Source: Rugalucina vietnamica
Taxonomy: Eukaryota > Mollusca > Bivalvia > Lucinida > Lucinidae
Assembly (NCBI GenBank): GCA_964017185.1
Contig: OZ024870.1
Span: 22,963,621-23,027,620 of the forward strand
DNA: 64,000 nt
Direction of reading: 5' to 3'
Each line of letters starts with the position of its first letter. The stretch's first letter is position 1. Position numbers and translations under genes: made by a program. The notes beneath the pieces were generated by a model. It worked only from the letters and a program-made list of their open reading frames with translations, was not told the DNA's origin and ran no database searches. Positions 55,146 to 64,000 of this stretch are shown here, piece by piece.

Positions 55146-56660
55146 AAGCTCACCTGCACGAAGTGCATAGAGCTATTGTAGTCACCTCGGTCGTCCCTGT
55201 TTACGTTTACGTGTACGTTTACGTTTACGTCCGCGTCCGCGTCACACTTTCGGTTAAAGTTTTTTATAAGTCTGCTGGATCAAGTTGATACTTTGCATGT
55301 TGCTAGATATTGGTCTGAAGTTTTACGCAGTACCATCATGACCCACCCTGGGTGACCTTGAGGTCAAGGTCACGGACTTAGAAATTTTGTGTTTTAATAA
55401 GTTTTTGGTTTAAGTTTTTGTAAGTCTATATCTCTTGACCATATTGATGGATTGAGTTGATACTTTGCATGTTGCTAGATATTGGTCTGAATTTTTACGC
55501 AGTACCATCATGACCCACCCTGGGTGACCTTGAGGTCAAGGTCACGGACCTAGAAATTTTGTGTTTTAATAAGTTTTTGGTTTAAGTTTTTGTAAGTCTA
55601 TATCTCTTGACCATATTGATGGATTGAGTTGATACTTTGCATGTTGCTAGATATTGGTCTGAAGTTTTACGCTGTGCCATCATGACCCACGCTGGGTGAC
55701 CTTGAGGTCAAGGTCACAGACTTAGAAATTTTGTGTTTAAGTTTTTGGTTAAAGTTTTTGTAAGTCTATATCTCTTGACCATATAGATGGATTGAGTTGA
55801 TACTTTGCATGTTGCTAGATATTGGTCTGAAGTTTAATACAGTACCATCATGACCCACTCTCGGTGACCTTGAGGTCAAGGTCATAGACTTAGAAATTTT
55901 GTGTTTAAGTTTTTGATTTAAGTTTTTGTACCATCATGACCCACCCTGGGTGACCTTGAGGTCAAGGTCACGGACTTAGAAATTTTGTGTTTTAATAAGT
56001 TTTTGGTTTAAGTTTTTGTAAGTCTATATCTCTTGACCATATTGATGGATTGAGTTGATACTTTGCATGTTGCTAGATATTGGTCTGAAGTTTTACGCAG
56101 TACCATCATGACCCACCCTGGGTGACCTTGAGGTCAAGGTCACGGACTTAGAAATTTTGTGTTTTAATAAGTTTTTGGTTAAAGTTTTTGTAAGTCTATA
56201 TCTCTTGACCATATAGATGGATTGAGTTGATACTTTGCATGTTGCTAGATATTGGTCTGAAGTTTAATACAGTACCATCATGACCCACTCTCGGTGACCT
56301 TGAGGTCAAGGTCATAGACTTAGAAATTTTGTGTTTAAGTTTTTGATTTAAGTTTTTGTAAGTCTACATCTCTTGACCATGTTGATTGATCGAGTTGATA
56401 CTTTGCATGTTGGTAGATATTGGTCTGAAGTTTTATGCAGTACTATCATGACCTACCCTGGGTGACCTTGAGGTCAAGGTCACAGACTTAGAAATTTTGT
56501 GTTAAATTTTTTGGTTAAAGTCTTAATCTCTTGAACATGTTGATGGATAAAGTTGATACTTGCATGTTGATAGATATTGGTCCCAGGTTTTATGCTGTAC
56601 ATCACAACTCACCTGGATGTTCTTGAGGTCAAGGTCATGGGTCATAGATTTTAACAGATG
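55146..56660 (+). repeat. Satellite S2: nine ~172-bp units with TGACCTTGAGGTCAAGGTCA
   Basis: It begins with AGCTCACCTGCACGAAGTGC and a GTTTACGTTTAC run. GAGGTCAAGGTCA occurs at about 55361, 55533, 55705, 55873, 55959, 56131, 56303, 56471 and 56626, with one truncated unit (86 bp). Each unit carries AGTTGATACTTTGCATGTTG. The array ends about 60 bases before the last exon of the zinc-finger gene. Confidence 0.95.
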
Positions 56661-56721
56661 TAGTGGCAAAGCACAAGTCAGGCGAGCTACACTGTCCTGC
56701 GACAGCTCTTATTTTTTACAG

Positions 56722-57866
56722 AGTACAGTTTAAAAGGCCACATACAACACATGCATGGCGACAGAAAGCGAGATGTACAATGCGACTTGTGTGGAAATTT
56801 CTTCCTGTCTCAAGGCTACCTCCGTCAACACCGCCAATATGTTCACCAAGAAGAACGTAACTTCAGCTGCGAACTTTGTGAGGTATCAGTAAAAACAGAA
56901 GCCTTGCTAAAACGTCACATGGCACGGCATACGAATGTGAAAAATGAAGTTTGTCAGGTTTGTGGTCGGTCTTTCCGCGTACGGTCTGACCTCTTGCGTC
57001 ATATGGTACGTCACGACAGCAGCAAACGTACATTCAAATGCGAGGAATGTGGGAAAGCATTTTTTGAGGACCAGAAATTAAAACAACATCGGAGAATACA
57101 CACTGGTGACAAGCCTTTTAAATGTCATTTGTGTGCATATAAATGTGCCGTGAAGGGAAATCTTACGAAACACTTGAAAACGCACGAAAATCGGGGAGCT
57201 GGTTACACAGGTAGGGCATATAGGAAGAAAGAGCACAAGGATAAGGTTAAAGTGGGTGATGGGATGGTTGGGGTTGGGGTTCAAATGGACGAGGGTGAGG
57301 TTCATGAAGGTCCTGTTCAAATGCAGATTGAAGTGATAACTGTTGAACCAATTGACCAGGGACAGTATGGGGCTAGTGAACATGCACTGGTTCACTACGG
57401 GGTAGCCAATCATGAATTGACACCATATAACAACATTAAGCAAGATTTACCTCATTATGAAAGCAAGAAATCAGATATTCTTCAGTATCATCCAAGTACG
57501 GGTAAGCATGAAATTGCCAACTTGGTGAGAGATGAACAAGAAGCACCTCATTTTGACAAACAAGAACTGCCTTGCTTTGAAGTACCATATGAGAGAACCT
57601 CAGAGCAAATAGAAAGTGAAACTGATCAATATGAAGCAGTGAGGACAGAGCCGGTTAGAACAGAGCCAAATCTCAGAATATATTACGAGGCTGTTCATCA
57701 ATCTCAAATAGAGGCAGGTAGAACAACATATTTAGAGCAGGGTGAAATTAAGGAGTATAAAGAAACTAGTGAAGGGGAACCATACTTAAATCAGCTGGAT
57801 ATGGCTATGATTGCAAACAATTACAGGAATGCAAATGTCAATAAAGTAGACTTTTATAATATTTAG
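56722..57866 (+). CDS. C2H2 zinc-finger protein, exon D (last exon)
   Basis: Acceptor ATTTTTTACAG ends at 56721; stop TAG at 57864-57866. The first two bases complete a Lys codon and finish the split finger (CEICDKRFTT-KYSLKGHIQHMH). Five C2H2 fingers follow: CDLCGNFFLSQGYLRQHRQY-VH, CELC..HMARH, CQVCGRSFRVRSDLLRHMVR-H, CEECGKAFFEDQKLKQHRRI-H and CHLC..HLKTH. A classical TGDKPF linker lies before the last. A tail of about 220 residues, rich in Glu, Gln, His and Tyr, follows without a recognised domain. This looks like a sequence-specific DNA-binding transcription regulator; the orthologue cannot be named. A MITE starts 6 bases after the stop. Confidence 0.92.
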
Positions 57867-57872
57867 ATCATA

Positions 57873-58122
57873 TGAGCCGTAATGCGAGAAAACTGGTCTT
57901 CAGAGTTTCTGACTAGCTCTGACACAAACTGGTCTGTGCTGCTACAGAAGATGGCTAGATGCTTGAAATTTTGGGTTTAGGAAGAAGAGGAATTGTACTA
58001 TCTGTGTAGGGAAAACAAAGGCGCTGATCAGCTGTGCAGTTACAGTAACTGCACAGCTGATCTGCGCCTTTGTTTTCACATAGACAAAAATCTGTTTTTT
58101 TTTTTTTTCATGCTGCGGCTCA
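57873..58122 (+). mobile_element. TGAGCCG-end hairpin MITE, copy 5
   Basis: Ends TGAGCCGTAATGCGAGAAAA and ..CATGCTGCGGCTCA, with TA flanks. The hairpin arms read CAGCTGTGCAGTTAC / GTAACTGCACAGCTG, a fully paired variant of CAGCTTCGCAG / CTGCGAAGCTG. It lies directly after the zinc-finger stop codon, so it is probably in the 3' UTR. Confidence 0.9.
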
Positions 58123-58974
58123 TATGATTATGTGATATATTTTGATTATAGCCCATTTTGTTAAAGAATTTAGATATAGCATTTACATATACATTTTGTA
58201 TCTCTTGACAATATTATATTTATTTTACACATTTCACAATCATTTTGTCTGTCAGGCATCTGCATTTACAAGACTCATTAAGCCCTTTATCTGCAGAATC
58301 GATGCTTTCTGGCGATGATAAACATCTGAAATCATGTTAGGAAAGCAGTTAAGCAGTATTAAAGGAATATGCTCACAGAAATTCTCATTCATTTCAGGAG
58401 ACAGTGGTCACAGAGGCAAACATTTTGCTACCATTTTTATGAAAATCGACACAGCGGTTTTGAAGATGTGGTCATTTTTTTCATTTAAAAATGGCTGACT
58501 ATGGTGGCTGCCATTTTGTTTGGCTAGGCACATGAGCAAAAATGAAAAATACAAATTTACAGCATATGGCTCACTTTTTTCACTTGAAAATTGAAGAAGT
58601 TTGCATCAATGAATGAAAGGAAAGCAATTTATCCACATATTTTCTTTTATTTACATAGAAATGGCTAATATTTGAATTATATTATTGTGAGGGAGTGACG
58701 TTGTACCCTCACAGCCTTGTTTTGGATTCAAATCATTAAAATTTTAAAACCTCTATACCTTGCTTATAACTTGTCGGATTTTCATGAACTTTTTTTCATA
58801 ATGCTCAGCTACCTAAAGTCTTTCTTATAAGATACAAGAATAAGTTTGTGATCCTATTCTTTAATTGCTCAATCAGTAAATGACAACCAATGAAAGAATT
58901 TGAATGTAATCTAGTACCTGATCACAAGCCAAGATTTGGTACCAGCTGCACCTAAATTGTTGGGGGGGGGGGGG
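58123..58974. other. Downstream of zinc-finger gene, no gene seen
   Basis: AT-rich. 58381-58720 resembles a dispersed repeat (GGAGACAGTGGTCACAGAGG, AAATGGCTGACTATGGTGGC). Parts may be 3' UTR; no poly(A) signal was assigned. Confidence 0.4.
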
Positions 58975-59100
58975 CTAGTCTGGATCTTCAAGACAAGAGG
59001 TCATGGGTTCATATCACCCTGGGTTGCCAGATTGTGTCCTTAATTAAGCAAGACTCATTTATTCCCCATAGTAGTGGTTAATTTTTAGGAAACAATGGCT
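58975..59100 (+). mobile_element. SINE-like fragment
   Basis: The B-box-like GGGTTCATATCACCC is followed by TTGTGTCCTTAATTAAGCAA; no intact A box. A G-run (58962-58973) precedes it. Confidence 0.45.
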
Positions 59101-59213
59101 GAGTCCAAACATGACTATTGTATTAGTTTTATACATGTGTTGTCTTCTCAGTCTTGCTTGTTGTATTTGGATAACTGTATCATCTTGGTCATTTGAGCAG
59201 CCCTTGAATTATT

Positions 59214-59431
59214 TGAGCCGCACCATGAGAAAACCAGATTTTTGCCTTGGCGAAAACAAAGGCACAGATCAGCTTCGCAGTACCTGCGAAGCTGATCAGC
59301 GCCTTTATTTTCGCTACACTGATAGTACAATGTCTCTTCAAGCTTCTAGCCTGCTTTTGTTACTGTACAGGTCGGTTTGTGTCAGACCTGGTCGGAAACC
59401 CCAAAGACCAATTTTCTCGCGTCACGGCTCA
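59214..59431 (-). mobile_element. TGAGCCG-end hairpin MITE, copy 6 (reverse)
   Basis: TGAGCCGCACCATGAGAAAA to ..CGCGTCACGGCTCA. Hairpin CTTCGCAGTACCTGCGAAG; body AGACCTGGTCGGAAACCCC in reverse. Confidence 0.88.
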
Positions 59432-59467
59432 TTTCATACTATGGTCTATTTGATCTGTTTAACTTTA

Positions 59468-59691
59468 TGAACCGTCTCGTGGGAAAACCAACAATGTGGT
59501 TTCCGAACGGGTCCAACACAAATTAGGCTGTATAGTCACAGAAGCAGGCTGGAAGCTTGAAATTTCGGATTTAAAAAGAAGAGGAAGTGTATTATCCGTG
59601 TAGCGAAAACAAAGGTGCTGATCAGCTTCGCTGTTACCGCGAAGCTGATCTGCGTCGCATATGCAGATTGGTTTTCCCATGAGGCGGCTCT
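59468..59691 (+). mobile_element. TGAGCCG-end hairpin MITE, copy 7
   Basis: TGAACCGTCTCGTGGGAAAA to ..CCCATGAGGCGGCTCT, TA on both flanks. Hairpin CTTCGCTGTTACCGCGAAG with one mismatch; part of the right arm is deleted. Confidence 0.85.
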
Positions 59692-59773
59692 TATATTGGA
59701 AACACTGTTTTGAAAGTCATGTATTAGATTATAGAAGTATACAAAGTTAAAAGAGCTTCATGTTTTTGTCATT

Positions 59774-60010
59774 TGAGCCATAACGCAAGAAAACCGGTCT
59801 TCGGGGTTTTCGACAAGCTGCGACACAAATCGGCCTGCACAGTCACAGAAGAAAGCTAGAGGCTTGAAGTTTTGGTATAAGTAGAAGAGGAATTGTACTA
59901 TCAGAGCAGCAAAAACAAAGGCGCTGATCAGCTTTGCAGTTACTGCACAGCTGATTTGCGCCTTTGTTTTTCGCAAAGGCAAAACTCCGGTTTTCTCATG
60001 ACGCAGCTCA
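59774..60010 (+). mobile_element. TGAGCCG-end hairpin MITE, copy 8
   Basis: TGAGCCATAACGCAAGAAAA to ..CATGACGCAGCTCA. Hairpin CTTTGCAGTTACTGCACAG, one mismatch. Confidence 0.85.
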
Positions 60011-60791
60011 TTTATATCCAGTTTGAGTTGTCTGCCTCTGCAAGGTGCTAATGTTCATCGCATATGTGAGCTGATTGTTTTGGAAAAGTTGGTACTGGCA
60101 TAATGTCCCAGTCAACAAGTTGTCAGTCACTTTGGGACATAGTGTCTGCCAATTCTTTTTCTGCATGTACTGAGCGCTGAGAGAGTACCTGGTAAATGTT
60201 TTTTGCTCAAAAACATAACACAGACAAGACTTCAGAGAAAGTGGAGTCTGGTTTATTCACTGCTGTTTTGGTTATTCATAGACACATAGTGCTGGTAACT
60301 TTGATAACTTGGCAGTGTGCAGATCCAGATCAGACAGTTCAGGCTCTCCACTCTGCTCGGATTTATTTGAGTATATGCTCAACATTCCAGACAGTACTGT
60401 AATTTTTCAGTCCTGATCTGAGATTGAGCCATTGCTTCTTGTGTATTCACCCAGAACTATGACAAACCCATACTACCAGGAAAGTCTTGCTCAAAGACAC
60501 AACATGCTTGGTAAGTTTCAAACCATAGGCCCCCGGAGGTTAAAAAAATGTTTTTGAGACTGAAATTTTAAATGCTCATTAATACTGAAATTGTCCAAAT
60601 TAAATGAAATTTCAGGTATAGATCAAAACTGCCTATAATTTATCTCATAAATGCTAGCAATAGTTGGCATTTTAACATTTAAGAATTGGATAAATTTTAG
60701 TCTCAGCTGAGTTGGGCATAAAACAAAAGTTTTATAACCTTCAGCCCAGATCTCTAGTTCCGGATTCAGATGCTTTACCCCTTAGCTCATT
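60011..60791. other. No gene seen
   Basis: AT-rich intergenic sequence; short ORFs lack motifs. Confidence 0.5.
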
Positions 60792-61063
60792 ACGAAAACA
60801 CGTCCATGTAATATACAGAAAATTTTTTGGTTTTAAAAATGAAAATTTTCACAGGAAAAAAATTTGATATTTTTCTTATTTTTGCTCAAAACATAGATTG
60901 TGGGTACACGTTAGAACCGCCTCAGCGAGGCGGTTCTAACGAGTACCCACAATCTATGTTTTGGAGCAAAAATAAGAAAAATAGGTATACCCCTGCAAAC
61001 CCCAGTTTTTCTATATAAAAGTGGGGTTTAAGGGGGTATACATTACAGGGACATGTTTTCGTG
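60792..61063. mobile_element. GTACCCACAATC hairpin MITE, best copy
   Basis: TIR ACGAAAACACGTCCATGTAA and the complement of ..ACAGGGACATGTTTTCGT. The central hairpin has arms of about 55 bases: CTCAAAACATAGATTGTGGG / CCCACAATCTATGTTTTGGAG around GAACCGCCTCAGCGAGGCGG. AAAGTGGGGTTTAAGGGGG is near the right end. Relatives at 53360 and 62195. Confidence 0.82.
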
Positions 61064-61864
61064 ATGTACCCCTCTCTTCTACTTGGGTTTGCATCAGTTT
61101 TGTAGCAATACTCTGTGACAAACTCTTTTCCAGATTTTAGAGTGCCTGAATATTCCGGGAAACAATTGAGAAGAAGAAAGTTCTTTTATTTTATTTTAAA
61201 AGATCTAAACCAAATAGCTGTAAAATGCATAAAACAAGGAAAACAATATAGCTGGAATAATGTTAGTAACAGTATGGACACTTATTAGCATATAAAACAC
61301 ACAACCTATATCCATAAAAGGGGAGAATTAAATTCTAACAAATACATGTATACCAAAAGAATTCACTGGAGATACTCTGAAAATATCTTGCTGATGAGCA
61401 TGTTCAAACTAGGATTTGTAGAGTACTTTTAAATTCTTGCTTAAATGAGCTCATTCTATAATCAATGATGAATGTAATGATTTTGATTTGCTTTAATGTG
61501 AAAATGGACCAAACCCCACCTTTCTGTCAAAATATAGACTGACCACTAACTTGGTGACTAAAATCCAAAATAAATACGCCAGACACTGCATGCAGAATGC
61601 AGATTAATCTTTGTCCTGGATTTAAAAAGTAGTAGGGAAGTCGTATGAATCTTGTCTGATCAATTATAAGAACAAATGGCGATTTATTTGATGAAACTGA
61701 ATAATTGTCTGAATGATCAAAAATAAAAGCAATTTGTTTAGCAAGTTCAGATGCATAACGAACAAGTGATTAATTTCTTATATTCATTGTTGAGACTTGT
61801 TCTTCACTTCAGTCAGATTTTATTCATAGATTGACTTGGTTACAGCTTAAAGTCCCAGTCAACA
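61064..61864. other. No gene seen
   Basis: AT-rich sequence without recognisable features. Confidence 0.5.
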
Positions 61865-61998
61865 ATATTACCCAGTACCTTGGAGAACTTTTTGCGTCTT
61901 ACTCAAGTACACTACATGGCAGAGGTAGGTATCCAACCTGGGGCATTTTGCTCCAGCATCCTGTACTCTACCGCTAGGCCGCTGCGCTACTATTCATA
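61865..61998 (-). mobile_element. tRNA-derived SINE (minus strand)
   Basis: On the minus strand: A box TAGCGCAGCGGCCTAGCGGT(AGAG), B box GGTTGGATACC, then CTTGAGTAAGACGCAAAAAG. Confidence 0.7.
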
Positions 61999-62194
61999 CA
62001 TGTAGACGTAAATCATGTCATCAATATATCTTAAGGCCAAAAGTCAACAATAAACAAATAAGTACATTCAGTAAACAATTGTTTTAAGGCAGAAAAAAAA
62101 AACGCAAAAAAACAAGTCTACAATATAATACAGAATAACATAAAACACACTCACCCTTTTCAGAAACTGAGGTATTACACTTATTTTACAGCAT

Positions 62195-62463
62195 TACAAA
62201 AGCTTGTCCATGAAATATATACAGATATTTTTTTCTGCTGTTAAAATTGAAATTTTCATTGGAAAAAGTTTTGATATTTTTAATATTTTTTGCTCAAAAA
62301 CATTGATTGTGGGTACACGCTAGAACCTAACAACCCCCCAATGTGTTTTGAAGCAAAAAAAAGAAAAAGTGGCATACCCCTGTTACCCTGTAACCCCAGT
62401 TTTACATTATAAAAGTGGGGTTTAAGGGGGTATACATTTCACGGACATGATTTCCTGATGGAG
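62195..62463. mobile_element. GTACCCACAATC hairpin MITE, copy with deleted arm
   Basis: GCTTGTCCATGAAATATATA, GATTGTGGGTACACGCTAGA, AAAGTGGGGTTTAAGGGGGT and CACGGACATGATTTCCTGAT. The right hairpin arm is lost compared with 60792. Confidence 0.75.
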
Positions 62464-62799
62464 ATATTAAATGGAGTTTTATTCGGGAAGTATATTTACA
62501 CCTATCACAGTGAATAAAATGGAATGATAAGGCCGAATTTACAAAATGTTATCTACAATATTGAATAGCAACATAAATGTATTTAATTTCTTGAGGCCAT
62601 TTTTAGTTTTTGAAGACCAAGTATACAAGAATGCGTTCTCACTCCCTCCAGCCCCAACCCCCCAAAAAATTTTACGGTAAATAAATTAAAACAAGCAATG
62701 AACACTTTATTCTTAATCTTTGCACCTGTGAAAAATATTCTACTCGATATATTGAAAATTATATAAATTATTTTTCTGCTCAGCTGAACCATAACAAAA

Positions 62800-63035
62800 T
62801 GAGCCGCATCATGAGAAAACCGGATTTTGCCTAGTAGTACGTGAAAACAAAGAAGCAGATCAGCTTTGCAGTAACCGCGAAGCTGATCAGTGTTTTTGCT
62901 ACATGGATAGTACAATCTCTCTTTTTCTTAAATCCGAAATTACAAGCTTCTAGCCTGCTTCTGTGATTGTACAGGTCATTGTGTGTCAGACCTGGTCAGA
63001 AACCCCGAGGACGAGTTTTCGCGCGTCACAGCTCA
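62800..63035 (-). mobile_element. TGAGCCG-end hairpin MITE, copy 9 (reverse)
   Basis: TGAGCCGCATCATGAGAAAA to ..GCGCGTCACAGCTCA; hairpin CTTTGCAGTAACCGCGAAG, imperfect. Confidence 0.85.
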
Positions 63036-63537
63036 AACATAAGTCTAGATTAACTAAACTTTAAGGAAGAAATTTATTTTACAATAAAGTCACAACACAA
63101 AAAGCACTTGGCATTGTAAATCGCTAAATGAATGTTCATTACAAGTACACCTAATATGGCTTTGCTCTAAATGGACATTGATATAGTTTCACAATTAAAG
63201 TTAATAGACTCAGACTTCTTGCACTTGGAGTTTAAGGGAATGCTTTCGAAGGCACTATATAATACATGTATAACATATTCAATGTATCAAATTACATATA
63301 CAGATCTAACAAATCAAATAGAAAAGTGTAAAAAAAGATTTAGAACAGTTGTATGGAGAATAATTGGAAGGTATTTAGCAACAATTTTTAGCTAACAAAC
63401 CAACATAGAAACAAGTAGTTTATAATCAGTTCCAGAATAGTTTATGTTATTTGCTGCTTAACATGCCTGTCAACAATTTTTCTTGGATGTCAGGACAGAG
63501 CCAGTGTTTTGAACCAGAACTGAGGGGAGTAACCCAG
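63036..63537. other. No gene seen
   Basis: AT-rich; an ORF at 63171-63395 has no recognisable motif. Confidence 0.45.
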
Positions 63538-63760
63538 TCGAGAAAACCAACAATCTGCATGTGCAAAAACAGATGCAGATCAGCTTCGCAGTAACTGCGA
63601 AGCTGATCAGCACATTTGTTTTCACTACAAGGATAGTACAATTCCTCTTCTTGCTAAATCCAAAATTTCCAGTCTCTAGCCATCTTCTGTGTTTGTACAG
63701 CCTGGTTTATGTTGGACCTGTTCGGAAACCCCATTGTTGGTTTTCTCATGACATGGCTCA
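63538..63760 (-). mobile_element. TGAGCCG-end hairpin MITE, copy 10 (reverse)
   Basis: The left end is eroded (CAGTCGAGAAAACCAACAAT) and the right end ..CTCATGACATGGCTCA is clear. Hairpin CTTCGCAGTAACTGCGAAG is perfect. Confidence 0.82.
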
Positions 63761-63764
63761 AATG

Positions 63765-63855
63765 TGTCATGCTGAAGGACACTACCCCATGCCAGTGGGG
63801 TTTGAACCCAAGACCTCTTGATTCAGATGCTCTAGGTCATTGCCCTCCATGTTAC
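63765..63855 (-). mobile_element. tRNA-like SINE head (minus strand)
   Basis: On the minus strand CAATGACCTAGAGCATCTGA (A-box region) and GGGTTCAAACCCC (B box). No proper acceptor stem is visible. Confidence 0.55.
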
Positions 63856-64000
63856 ATAATGTTGAGTCTAGTAAAAATGTATGCAAGTAGAGGCTAGCCT
63901 TATATTTTGCTGAATGAAACACCAGATGAATCCTGTCCTCGACCTATTTTAACCCATTCTGATGAATGGATTTTCCCATCATTATCGACTGGGTGAGTCC

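Noticed and set aside
63171-63395. ORF of 74 codons as a host exon
   Set aside because: No recognisable motif, no clear splice sites in phase, AT-rich composition like its surroundings.

Overview
This is a repeat-saturated animal nuclear window, most likely from a bivalve mollusc. The evidence is spliced genes with GT-AG introns, many non-LTR retrotransposon (LINE) pieces, tRNA-derived SINEs, many palindromic DNA transposons, satellites carrying TGACCTTGAGGTCA-type motifs, and the AGCTCACC...GGTGAGCT hairpin repeat that I associate with bivalve genomes. The species assignment is inference. No bacterial features, CRISPR array, rRNA gene, LTR retrotransposon or virus-like element was recognised.

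Two host genes can be rebuilt. On the minus strand (377-6677) a three-exon BOD1/Shg1-family gene encodes about 177 residues, with introns of 857 and 4,910 bp. On the plus strand (49804-57866) a four-exon C2H2 zinc-finger gene has a long acidic/lysine-rich middle, seven canonical fingers and an apparent one-base frame slip near 52735-52790. Its predicted length is about 1,190 residues.

Between them lies a nested transposon graveyard. 7203-17640: a PHD-finger-bearing LINE (LINE A) whose end is split by a dispersed repeat (R1) and by a younger, almost intact LINE (LINE B, 13952-17326, 6-bp target duplication). 17641-25012: GGTACC-palindrome elements, a hAT-type MITE and a Mutator-like TIR element inside a second copy of LINE A. 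25283-30857: fragments of an RTE-like LINE, a third LINE C-terminus split by a palindromic element, and a 3.3 kb foldback element with GGCCGAAACGACTC-repeat ends. 34012-47404: one LINE (LINE D) dismembered by a hAT element, a satellite block and a 7.9 kb foldback element with a 9-bp target duplication. 57867-64000: gene-poor, dense in MITEs.

The most notable patterns are these. A TGAGCCG-ended hairpin MITE sits within tens of bases of exon edges in both host genes. Its hairpin shows paired (compensated) changes between copies. Several unrelated foldback elements have terminal inverted repeats built from short tandem or palindromic units. Different satellite families share TCAAGGTCA-like nuclear-receptor half sites.
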